Assembly (NCBI GenBank): GCA_947629225.1
Contig: CANRCY010000030.1
Location: 1 to 12,213 of the forward strand
Length of the DNA: 12,213 nucleotides
DNA from: an uncultured Clostridia bacterium
GTDB lineage: Bacteria; Bacillota; Clostridia; Christensenellales; Borkfalkiaceae
Reading direction: 5' to 3'
Shown here in pieces: positions 1 to 5,727 of the stretch (its first letter is position 1; each line of letters starts with the position of its first letter). The position numbers and the translations under genes are program-made. The notes below the pieces were generated by a model. The model was not told the origin of the DNA and searched no databases. It saw only the letters and a list, made by a program, of their open reading frames with translations.

Positions 1-1115
<1,115 letters not shown>

Positions 1116-1124
1116 GCAGAATTG

Positions 1125-1168
1125 AAAAAGTATAACGCGCGGCGCTTGGGGACCCAAGCGCCGCGCGT
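1125..1168 (-). terminator. Intrinsic terminator of the minus-strand zinc-ribbon gene
   Basis: A perfect 16-bp inverted repeat (1135-1150 / 1153-1168, two-base centre) lies between the convergent recG and the minus-strand gene ending at 1189. Read on the minus strand, the hairpin is followed within a few bases by five T (A run 1125-1129 on the plus strand). Read on the plus strand there is no T run after it. It is therefore better assigned to the minus-strand gene, although the strong stem could also slow polymerase leaving recG. Confidence 0.7.
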
Positions 1169-1188
1169 CTTGCAAGATAGGAGTTGAA

Positions 1189-1536
1189 TTAAATGATGGA
1201 AGCCAACGCTACTCCGCCTGTTCCGACAAGATATAAGAAGACAAAATAAAGAATACAATAGAGGAATGCAATCACCATCGAAATTACGCTGATGATGATT
1301 CCCGCAAGCGCAAGCCCTTTGCCCTTGCCGCCGAGTTTGGGGGCGTGTTTATAGCCGATGATAGAGCAGATTAAACCCGCAAGCGCGATAAAGAAAGAGA
1401 GGACAAATCCGACGACCGCCAAAGTGTTCGTCGTTTCCTGCTGTTGCGGTTTTTCATTCTGGGTCGTCGGGACGCCGCAGTAAATGCAAATTGCCGCTTT
1501 GTCGTCGATCTCTTTTCCGCAGTTTTTACAAAACAT
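1189..1536 (-). CDS. Small zinc-ribbon membrane protein, function unknown
   Basis: 115 residues. The N-terminus is a short zinc ribbon: MFCKNCGKEIDDKAAICIYCG gives CxxC at residues 3-6 and CxxC at 17-20. A Gln/Thr-rich polar linker (about 22-37) follows. Then come two hydrophobic segments (about 38-63 and 74-105) separated by the basic stretch YKHAPKLGGKGKG, as in DUF4190-type membrane domains. The start is supported by AAAGGAG on the minus strand about 8 bases upstream of the ATG. It has a strong promoter and a terminator of its own and is divergent from the XRE regulator at 1626, which probably controls it. Such zinc-ribbon/DUF4190 proteins are common in Clostridia. Their role is not established and I do not assign one. 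Confidence 0.85.
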   Translation of the reverse strand: MFCKNCGKEIDDKAAICIYCGVPTTQNEKPQQQETTNTLAVVGFVLSFFIALAGLICSIIGYKHAPKLGGKGKGLALAGIIISVISMVIAFLYCILYFVFLYLVGTGGVALASII

Positions 1537-1563
1537 AACATATTCTCCTTTGTTTTTGTAATC

Positions 1564-1592
1564 ATCATATCACAAGTATTCTTGTAAGTCAA
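1564..1592 (-). promoter_or_regulatory. Sigma-A-type promoter of the zinc-ribbon gene
   Basis: On the minus strand: -35 TTGACT (1587-1592), a 17-base spacer (1570-1586) and -10 TATGAT (1564-1569). The transcript would start near 1557 and reach the ATG at 1536 after a short leader holding AAAGGAG. The spacer contains a complete dyad (1572-1585), so a bound repressor would block polymerase directly. Confidence 0.75.
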
Positions 1593-1615
1593 GTATTTTT
1601 ACAAGTATAGTTGTA
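1572..1615. promoter_or_regulatory. Two operator-like dyads between divergent genes
   Basis: Dyad 1 is ACAAG-TATT-CTTGT (1572-1585). Dyad 2 is TACAA-GTATAG-TTGTA (1600-1615). Their centres are 29 bp apart, and a lone half-site-like CAAGTATT lies between them at 1590-1597. Dyad 1 is inside the spacer of the minus promoter. Dyad 2 overlaps the likely -10 of the XRE gene. This layout fits a small XRE dimer that represses both its own gene and its neighbour. The binding itself is inferred. Confidence 0.6.
1582..1612 (+). promoter_or_regulatory. Possible promoter of the XRE regulator
   Basis: The best match upstream of the XRE gene is TTGTAA (1582-1587) and TATAGT (1607-1612) with a long 19-base spacer. 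The start point would be about 1619, leaving only a few bases before the ATG at 1626. The -10 is buried in dyad 2. The match is weak because of the spacer length. Confidence 0.35.
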
Positions 1616-1625
1616 AAATGTTTTT

Positions 1626-1835
1626 ATGGAAACGCGGTTTGCGGAGAACTTAAAGGCGCTCCGCATGGAAAAGAAATTGTCGCAAACGACCCTTGCGGAG
1701 GCGATAGGGGTCACGCAACAGTGCGTGAGCGAGTGGGAACAGAAGAGGACGGAACCGACGCTCTCTTATCTCTGGTTGCTTGCCGATTTGTTTTCCGTTT
1801 CCATCGACGTCCTCTGCGGAAGAGAGGAATGGTAG
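1626..1835 (+). CDS. Small XRE-family HTH transcriptional regulator
   Basis: 69 residues, nearly all one Cro/C1-type helix-turn-helix domain. MEKKLSQTTLAEAIGVTQQCVSEWEQKRTEPTLSYLWLLADLFSVSIDVLCG has the typical order: helix 2 around LSQTTLAEAIG, recognition helix around TQQCVSEWEQKRT, and the tail pattern LxxLADLFxVSIDxL. There is no effector or dimerisation domain beyond the HTH. The ATG has no Shine-Dalgarno sequence in the AT-rich bases before it, so translation may be leaderless or nearly so. A strong intrinsic terminator follows within 5 bases, so it is monocistronic. The likely targets are the two dyads just upstream, that is, its own promoter and that of the divergent membrane protein. 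The family call is firm; the target assignment is inferred. Confidence 0.9.
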   Translation: METRFAENLKALRMEKKLSQTTLAEAIGVTQQCVSEWEQKRTEPTLSYLWLLADLFSVSIDVLCGREEW

Positions 1836-1839
1836 ACCG

Positions 1840-1867
1840 TCCCGCAGGTTGCGGGATTTTCTTTTTT
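1840..1867 (+). terminator. Intrinsic terminator after the XRE gene
   Basis: TCCCGCA (1840-1846), loop GGT, TGCGGGA (1850-1856), then TTTTCTTTTTT (1857-1867). It is a textbook GC stem with a U tail, starting 5 bases after the stop codon, and separates the regulator from the tmRNA promoter. Confidence 0.9.
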
Positions 1868-1877
1868 GAAAAAACGG

Positions 1878-1906
1878 TTGACTTTTTTGCGGGAAACGGT
1901 TATCAT
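1878..1906 (+). promoter_or_regulatory. tmRNA promoter
   Basis: TTGACT (1878-1883), a 17-base spacer and TATCAT (1901-1906). The predicted start is near 1913, about 14 bases before the mature tmRNA 5' end at 1927. A short leader removed by RNase P is normal for tmRNA. Confidence 0.8.
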
Positions 1907-1926
1907 AGAGAAACCAACGAAATCGC

Positions 1927-2305
1927 GGGCCTGTTTCGGATTCGATTGCAAGCGGATTTCGTCGGACGCACGCCGGAGGCTCGGCTCCGTCAAAACGGAA
2001 AAATTTTAATTGCTGATAATAGCGAAATCGCCGCACGGAGAGCTCCCGCTTCCCGTATGGCACTTGCAGCGTAACTGATACGCTCCGTTCTGCCCCGATC
2101 CCTACGCTCGGGGACAGGGCGTCATCTCAGTAGGGAATGTTGTTCTTCGGCTGACTTCCCCCGAAGAATGAGGCACTTTCGGAGGCATGCCCGCAGGACG
2201 TTTGTCTATGGACCGACGGCGGGCGAGATTTGACCACAGACTAAGCGTGTAGTGTCCGCGGAGGAACCTTGTAAGACCGCAGTTCAACTCTGCGCAGGTC
2301 CACCA
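1927..2305 (+). ncRNA. ssrA: Transfer-messenger RNA (tmRNA, SsrA)
   Basis: 379 nt. tmRNA rescues stalled ribosomes: it enters as alanyl-tRNA and then serves as a short mRNA encoding a degradation tag. The ends form a 7-bp acceptor stem (GGGCCTG 1927-1933 with CAGGTCC 2295-2301) with a G-U pair at the third position, the alanine identity element. The discriminator is A and CCA is encoded (2303-2305). The T arm is CGCAG-TTCAACT-CTGCG just before it. TTGCAAG near 1946 can pair with CTTGTAA near 2269 as the long helix P2. The tag frame ends in the standard Ala-Leu-Ala-Ala-stop at 2074. Several stable hairpins follow, expected for the pseudoknot region (for example 2093-2098/2108-2113, 2143-2150/2161-2168, 2189-2194/2219-2224). 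It is a one-piece, not permuted, gene. No U-tailed terminator follows directly; instead the 3' end runs into a long hairpin repeat. Confidence 0.96.
2012..2074 (+). other. tmRNA tag reading frame (20 codons plus stop)
   Basis: From the probable resume codon GCT (2012-2014) the frame reads ADNSEIAARR then APASRMALAA and stops at TAA 2072-2074. The ADN start and ALAA end are typical of tmRNA tags and recognised by ClpXP-type proteases. The tag is longer than the 10-residue E. coli tag and has three arginines in the middle. The resume codon is inferred from the in-frame ALAA end and the usual Ala start. Confidence 0.8.
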
Positions 2306-2372
2306 AAGGGGGCGGGATGGCTTTTGCCATCCCGCCCCCTTTGGTATGGAAACGAATTCTGCGCAGAGTTGA
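2284..2372. repeat. Large quasi-palindrome overlapping the tmRNA 3' end
   Basis: The outer arms are 14 bases (2284-2297, the tmRNA T-arm/acceptor sequence, against its inverted copy at 2359-2372). The inner arms are a perfect 19-bp hairpin (2303-2321 / 2326-2344, loop TTTT) that starts on the tmRNA CCA. The asymmetric stretch TATGGAAACGAATT separates the inner and outer right arms. There is no U run after the stem, so it is not a classical terminator. The inner part (2294-2359) is copy 1 of a 66-bp repeat found again at 3368-3433. Confidence 0.85.
2294..2359 (+). repeat. 66-bp repeat, copy 1 (at the tmRNA 3' end)
   Basis: Identical over 66 bases to 3368-3433. The first 12 bases are the last 12 of tmRNA (GCAGGTCCACCA). 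The rest is the 19-bp hairpin arms plus TATGGAAACGAATTC. The 3' ends of tmRNA genes are well-known integration sites for islands and prophages, so this and copy 2 look like flanking attachment-type duplications. No integrase gene is present in the window to confirm it. Confidence 0.85.
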
Positions 2373-2443
2373 GGGTGGAGGCGCGAGCGGGAGCGAGCGG
2401 TTTGCGGGCGAATGATTGGGTGGCGGTCGAGTTTGCCGCAAAC

Positions 2444-2464
2444 TTGACAATTGATAATTGTCAA
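2444..2464. repeat. 9-bp perfect inverted repeat with 3-base centre
   Basis: TTGACAATT-GAT-AATTGTCAA, in the gene-free stretch after tmRNA. It could be a protein-binding dyad or a short hairpin, and nothing nearby ties it to a gene. The rest of 2373-2486 is GC-rich with short purine-rich repeats (GAGCGGGAGCGAGCGG) and no coding signal that I can see. Confidence 0.6.
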
Positions 2465-2486
2465 CCGGGGCGCGCCGCCAAAGGCG

Positions 2487-2509
2487 CAACTCTGCGCAGA
2501 TCCACCAAA
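2487..2509 (+). repeat. Near-copy of the tmRNA 3' end
   Basis: 23 bases matching 2285-2307 (T-arm 3' half, acceptor strand and CCA) with a single G-to-A change at 2500. The match stops at 2510 and no 5' half of a tmRNA or tRNA lies before it. It is therefore a remnant or attachment-site copy, not a gene. It directly precedes the left terminal repeat of the cassette at 2512. Confidence 0.75.
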
Positions 2510-2567
2510 TGCAACCTAAATTGAACAATTTGTTCGGTTTTATTTTTGTTGTAGTTTTTCTTGGCGC

Positions 2568-2597
2568 TTGACATTTTATTTGCCATTGTGTTATACT
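2568..2597 (+). promoter_or_regulatory. Promoter of the structured leader / small RNA
   Basis: TTGACA (2568-2573), an 18-base spacer and TATACT (2592-2597). The expected start is at about 2604, exactly the first base of the 17-bp closing stem of the RNA described next. It lies inside the candidate cassette, about 240 bases upstream of the gene at 2836. Confidence 0.75.
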
Positions 2598-2603
2598 AAG
2601 CAT

Positions 2604-2807
2604 GCCAAACCAATCGAATAGAAAATGCAAGGGCTATTTTTGTCCATAACGACAATGGCTTATTTTGCGTTATTTTCTTGCGAATTTGATAAAAATGCAA
2701 ATTCCGTACCGAAAATAACGCAGATAAGTTCTTGCTTTATTCGGTTGGTTTGGCGACCGTCGGGGTTTGCGTTTTTTGTGCGCTTACTTCGGTGGGCGCA
2801 CTTTTTT
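2604..2807 (+). ncRNA. Candidate structured small RNA or attenuator leader, family not recognised
   Basis: The RNA would begin at its own promoter and can fold as nested stems. A 17-bp closing stem (2604-2620 / 2738-2754) has one G-U pair. A small side hairpin TTGTC-CATAAC-GACAA follows on the 5' strand. Then comes a perfect 12-bp stem (2666-2677 / 2711-2722), extendable outward with CTTAT/ATAAG, and an apical GAATTT/AAATTC stem (2682-2687 / 2699-2704). An intrinsic terminator follows at 2778-2807. Reading through leads to the small gene at 2836. Segment 2768-2777 can also pair with 2713-2722 (9 of 10), so a switch is conceivable. The shape (long closing stem, internal bubble, apical stem, about 200 nt) recalls 6S RNA, but I cannot match it to that or to any riboswitch. 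No convincing short coding frame was seen. Confidence 0.5.
2778..2807 (+). terminator. Intrinsic terminator with UUCG tetraloop upstream of the small gene
   Basis: GTGCGCTTAC (2778-2787), loop TTCG (2788-2791), GTGGGCGCAC (2792-2801), then TTTTTT (2802-2807). The stem is 10 bp with two G-U pairs. It lies only 15 bases before the AAGGAGGT at 2823, so it either ends a small RNA or attenuates the downstream gene. Confidence 0.88.
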
Positions 2808-2835
2808 ACCTTTGAAAAATTTAAGGAGGTGTTCT

Positions 2836-3297
2836 ATGTTTAAGAACATTGGCGAAAAAATCAAAACATTGGCAATTTTTTGCACGATTTTCGGTTGTCT
2901 GCTTTCTGCCGCGGGAGCAATTGTTTGTTGGTGTTTTGAAATTGTTTGGGCGGGGTTTGTTGCTTTAATCGTCGGCTGTCTGTTGTCATGGATAGGATCA
3001 TTTACTTTATACGGCTTCGGAGAGTTGATCGTTCAAACGACAAAAGCAGCAAAAGGGATTCAAAATATGCAGATGTTATCCGTTTATCAAAACTCAAAAA
3101 ATCAGGGTGATAAGACAAATGATATGATTGAAGAAATTCAAAGCGAAGTAATCAGTGATTACGAATTCGAAAAAAAAGGATATATTGACGAATCCGAGGC
3201 AGTCAATATCCCGAATGACGATGAATGTCCCGCTTGCTTTGGGAAAATCAGTCCCGACGACGAGGAATGCCCTCATTGCGGATATAAATTGAAATAA
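2836..3297 (+). CDS. Small membrane protein with C-terminal zinc ribbon, function unknown
   Basis: 153 residues. After MFKNIGEKIK come two hydrophobic segments (about 11-34 and 37-60) typical of a helical hairpin in the membrane, with LSWIGSFTLYGFGELI at the end of the second. A polar, acidic linker follows (about 65-130). The C-terminus is a zinc ribbon, CPACFGKISPDDEECPHCG, with two CxxC knuckles. The start is fixed by AAGGAGGT at 2823-2830, 5 bases before the ATG; an earlier in-frame ATG at 2767 would run through the terminator. Similar small proteins are common in Clostridia without a known role. Base composition is visibly more AT-rich than the deo genes, fitting acquisition. It is the only gene in the candidate cassette and is likely expressed by read-through of the leader terminator. 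Confidence 0.85.
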   Translation: MFKNIGEKIKTLAIFCTIFGCLLSAAGAIVCWCFEIVWAGFVALIVGCLLSWIGSFTLYGFGELIVQTTKAAKGIQNMQMLSVYQNSKNQGDKTNDMIEEIQSEVISDYEFEKKGYIDESEAVNIPNDDECPACFGKISPDDEECPHCGYKLK

Positions 3298-3367
3298 TCC
3301 ATAATCGTAAGGGATATGACTATTCTTTCCATTTGCCGTTACATTAAAAAATTCAACTTAGGTTGAT

Positions 3368-3433
3368 GCAGGTCCACCAAAGGGGGCGGGATGGCTTTTG
3401 CCATCCCGCCCCCTTTGGTATGGAAACGAATTC
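3368..3433 (+). repeat. 66-bp repeat, copy 2
   Basis: Identical to 2294-2359, including the 12-base tmRNA acceptor/CCA tail and the 19-bp hairpin (3377-3395 / 3400-3418). Here it is not preceded by a tmRNA. The sequence just before it contains TTCAACT, as in the tmRNA T loop, but then diverges. The immediate flanks TGATGCAG and CTACATCA are inverted copies at 7 of 8 positions, echoing the outer arms of copy 1. Between the zinc-ribbon gene and this copy (3298-3367) I see no clear terminator. Confidence 0.85.
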
Positions 3434-3476
3434 CGATGCTACATCATAATATTTAATAATTTTTCAATTTCGCCGC

Positions 3477-3505
3477 TTGATTATTTTACGTCGCTATGAT
3501 ATAAT
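3477..3505 (+). promoter_or_regulatory. Promoter of the restriction-modification genes
   Basis: TTGATT (3477-3482), a 17-base spacer and a perfect TATAAT (3500-3505). The start would be near 3512, about 20 bases before the methyltransferase ATG. No dyad typical of a controller-protein box is apparent and no controller gene is present. Confidence 0.78.
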
Positions 3506-3532
3506 AAAAACACATTACGATCAGAGAAAAAC

Positions 3533-4558
3533 ATGCAGGTCATCAGTTTATTTAGCGGGTGCGGCGGTCTCGATTTGGGCTTCGAACGCGCGGGATTCGA
3601 TATCCCGATCGCCAACGAATACGATCCGAAGATATGGAGCACCTATGCTTTGAATCACCCGCGGACAAAATTGATCAAAGACGATATTCGCAAACTCGGC
3701 GAAGACGTTTTTCCATGCGGCGTCGACGGAATTATCGGCGGTCCGCCCTGCCAATCATGGTCCGAGGCGGGCGCTTTGCGGGGCATAGACGATCCGCGCG
3801 GTAAGCTGTTTTACGAGTATATCCGAATTTTAAGAAAAGTCCAACCAAAATTTTTTCTTGCGGAAAATGTGAGCGGAATGCTTGCGCGGCGTCATGTGGA
3901 CGCCGTCGATCAGATCTTCGGGACCTTTGGAGCTTGCGGGTACCATGTTACCATTTCCCTCGTCAATGCAAAAAATTATGGCGTTGCGCAAGAACGCCGC
4001 CGTGTCTTTTATATGGGATTCCGTAACGATTTGGGGGTCCGATTCGAATTCCCGCGCGGCTCCACTTGGGACGATAAATTAAAATTGACTTTGCGGGATG
4101 TTATTTGGGACTTGCAGGAAACTGCCGTACCCGCAGGGCAACACAATGCTCATAATCCGTCTGCGATCAACAATAACGAATACTTCACGGGCGCGTTTTC
4201 TCCCATTTTTATGAGCCGTAACCGTGTGAAATCATGGGATGAACAAGCCTTTACGGTGCAGGCTTCTGGCAGACAATGCCAAATCCACCCGCAAGCACCC
4301 AAAATGGTTTTTGTCTCCCAAAACAAGCGGGAATTCGTCAAAGGGCAAGAACACCTATACCGCAGAATGACGATCCGTGAGATCGCAAGGATTCAGGGGT
4401 TTCCCGATTCCTTCCGATTCCTCTATGAAAATACGGACGACGCATATAAGATGATCGGGAATGCCGTTCCCGTAAATCTTGCCTATGAGATCGCAATGGC
4501 GATCAAAAAAGCGCTGACTGCAAAGGAGCAACAAAAGGATGAGCAAGCAAAGCAATAA
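3533..4558 (+). CDS. DNA (cytosine-5) methyltransferase, M.HaeIII-like (predicted GGCC)
   Basis: 341 residues. It transfers a methyl group from S-adenosylmethionine to C5 of cytosine and protects host DNA from its partner nuclease. The C5-methyltransferase motifs are in order: I LFSGCGGLDLGFERAGF (6-22), IV GGPPCQSWSEAG with catalytic Cys73, VI AENV (110-113), VIII QERRRVF (153-159), the target-recognition region (about 165-275), IX RIQGFPD (286-292) and X GNAVPVNLAYEI (309-320). The target-recognition part, with FMSRNRV, FTVQASGRQCQ and HPQAPKM, closely resembles what I remember of M.HaeIII, and the next gene is HaeIII-like. GGCC is therefore the predicted site. The RBS is weak (AGAGA). The gene overlaps the nuclease by 20 bases. 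It could be a related specificity, but the pairing makes that less likely. Confidence 0.95.
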   Translation: MQVISLFSGCGGLDLGFERAGFDIPIANEYDPKIWSTYALNHPRTKLIKDDIRKLGEDVFPCGVDGIIGGPPCQSWSEAGALRGIDDPRGKLFYEYIRILRKVQPKFFLAENVSGMLARRHVDAVDQIFGTFGACGYHVTISLVNAKNYGVAQERRRVFYMGFRNDLGVRFEFPRGSTWDDKLKLTLRDVIWDLQETAVPAGQHNAHNPSAINNNEYFTGAFSPIFMSRNRVKSWDEQAFTVQASGRQCQIHPQAPKMVFVSQNKREFVKGQEHLYRRMTIREIARIQGFPDSFRFLYENTDDAYKMIGNAVPVNLAYEIAMAIKKALTAKEQQKDEQAKQ

Positions 4559-5492
4559 CCAAGGACGTGCCTACGAATACATCTGCTTATTGACTTTATC
4601 GAACGAGATCAATCGGTTCCGTACTGCCGAGATCGAACGGAACAGTGCATATCATGCGGCATACCACGCATGGACCGACGTCGATATGGCGTTGCAAGAG
4701 ACGTTGAAGGAAAGTGCGAGAGCTGCCGTCGCTACGGTTTTCGACATGGAACCCATGATCATAGAGCAAGGGGACGATGTGCTCTCCCTTAAAATCCAGA
4801 CCGATCAAGAAGGGAAAGCGGGGGACGTGCGCGATATCGTTATCTCTCGGAAAGAAATAAAATGGGAGATCGGATTAAGTCTCAAACACAATCATTTCGC
4901 GGTCAAACACAACCGTCTTGCCAAAACACTTGATTTCGGCGCGAAATGGTACGGAATTCCTTGTTCAAAAGAATATTGGGACCGTGTTCAACCGATCTTT
5001 CAACGTTTGGAACGGGAAAAATTGCTCCGTCGCGCCTGGCGCGAGCTGAAAGATAAAGATACTGAAATCTATGTACCGTTGCTCCGTGCATTTATTGAAG
5101 AAGTCAAAAAGAGCAATGCGATGGACCCTTCCGTTCCGAAAAAGATGGCGGAGTACCTTCTCGGCGAGTTTGATTTTTACAAAATCATCAGCGTCGATTC
5201 AAAGCGTTTGACACAAATCCAAACCTATAACATGCACGGAAAACTCAATCGTCCGGCGCAAACGAGAAAGCCGAAGATCGTTGTTCCCGTTACCTCTCTC
5301 CCGACGAGGATCGTTTCCTTGGATTTTAAGCCGAACAGCACGACTACCGCGGAGCTCTATATGGACGGCGGGTGGGAATTCGGGTTCCGCCTTCACAATG
5401 CCGCTACCATGGCAGAACCCAGTGTGAAGTTCGATATCCAAGTGATCGGAATGCCTGCGACGATCATCTCGATAAACTGCATTTGGCAGTAA
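4539..5492 (+). CDS. HaeIII-family type II restriction endonuclease (predicted GGCC)
   Basis: 317 residues, about the length of R.HaeIII. It would cut unmethylated GGCC. Recognisable family stretches are NNQGRAYEYICLL (6-18), GDVRDIVI (95-102), IKWEIGLSLKHNHFAVKHNRL (107-127) and LDFGAKWYGIPCS (131-143). The acidic residues in GDVRD and the E/K of WEIGLSLK are plausible members of a PD-(D/E)xK-like active centre; that role is inferred, not proven. The start ATG is at 4539 with AAAGGAG (4522-4528) inside the methyltransferase gene. The 20-base overlap with the methyltransferase makes translation after the methylase likely, a common safeguard. There is no frameshift or internal stop, so the pair appears intact. 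Confidence 0.92.
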   Translation: MSKQSNNQGRAYEYICLLTLSNEINRFRTAEIERNSAYHAAYHAWTDVDMALQETLKESARAAVATVFDMEPMIIEQGDDVLSLKIQTDQEGKAGDVRDIVISRKEIKWEIGLSLKHNHFAVKHNRLAKTLDFGAKWYGIPCSKEYWDRVQPIFQRLEREKLLRRAWRELKDKDTEIYVPLLRAFIEEVKKSNAMDPSVPKKMAEYLLGEFDFYKIISVDSKRLTQIQTYNMHGKLNRPAQTRKPKIVVPVTSLPTRIVSLDFKPNSTTTAELYMDGGWEFGFRLHNAATMAEPSVKFDIQVIGMPATIISINCIWQ

Positions 5493-5510
5493 TAGGGAAA
5501 TCATAATGTT

Positions 5511-5532
5511 GTCCTTGCCGAAAGGCAAGGAC
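5511..5532 (+). terminator. GNRA-loop hairpin after the restriction gene, weak terminator
   Basis: GTCCTTGCC (5511-5519), loop GAAA, GGCAAGGAC (5524-5532), 9 bp perfect, starting 18 bases after the stop codon. Only TTTG follows, so the U tail is poor. It may still stabilise or end the restriction-modification transcript. In the following stretch up to the deoC promoter I see a second, weaker fold (TCGCCC 5549-5554 with GGGCGA 5585-5590, enclosing CATTC/GAATG), AT-rich sequence and no gene. Confidence 0.5.
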
Positions 5533-5727
5533 TTTGCGTAAAAAAGGGTCGCCCATGAACATTCTCCCCTCGGAATGAAATGCGGGGCGAAAAGTTCGTC
5601 GCACGGAAAAGGACAAGAAATTTTCATTTTCGGCGGGGAGTGCTCATTATTTTCACTTTTTGTGTGAGTTTTAAGCCGAATTTGAAAATTCAGTTCTGTT
5701 TTGTTGGTTTGTATCTCATTTTTTTCA

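Larger units (their letters stand above)
2512..3365 (+). mobile_element. Candidate 854-bp cassette with terminal inverted repeats, no transposase
   Basis: The left end CAACCTAAATTGAA (2512-2525) matches the inverted right end TTCAACTTAGGTTG (3352-3365) at 13 of 14 positions. The bases just outside are ATG on both sides (2509-2511 and 3366-3368), which could be a 3-bp target duplication. Both outer flanks are tmRNA-3'-end copies. The unit holds a promoter, a structured leader or small RNA, and one small gene. No transposase or integrase lies inside, so it would need help in trans, as in MITEs or mobile insertion cassettes. Alternatively the ends are recombinase-binding dyads of an attachment site. 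The repeats are real; their meaning is inferred. Confidence 0.42.

Noticed and set aside
1135..1168. recG terminator
   Set aside because: No T run follows on the plus strand; the T run is on the minus-strand side, so the hairpin was assigned to the convergent gene.
1721..2074. 117-codon plus-strand open frame
   Set aside because: It runs out of frame through the XRE gene and terminator and ends at the tmRNA tag stop. Only the last 20 codons are meaningful, as the tag.
2303..2344. Hairpin as the tmRNA intrinsic terminator
   Set aside because: The stem is perfect and GC-rich but is followed by TATGG, not a U run, and it recurs away from tmRNA. It may slow polymerase but does not fit the standard model.
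2487..2509. Second tRNA or tmRNA gene
   Set aside because: Only the T-arm 3' half and acceptor tail are present; there is no 5' acceptor strand, D arm or anticodon. The same applies to the copy at 3368.
2102..2630. Minus-strand open frames of 120 and 129 codons and a plus-strand one of 90 codons
   Set aside because: They cover the antisense or sense of tmRNA and the hairpin repeat, have no convincing RBS, and their residues simply mirror the repeats.
2604..2807. Confident 6S RNA call
   Set aside because: Size and overall shape fit, but the side hairpin is on the 5' strand and I cannot identify the conserved bubble features, so I left the family open.
2294..3433. CRISPR array
   Set aside because: Only two copies of the 66-bp block exist, about 1 kb apart, with a gene between them.
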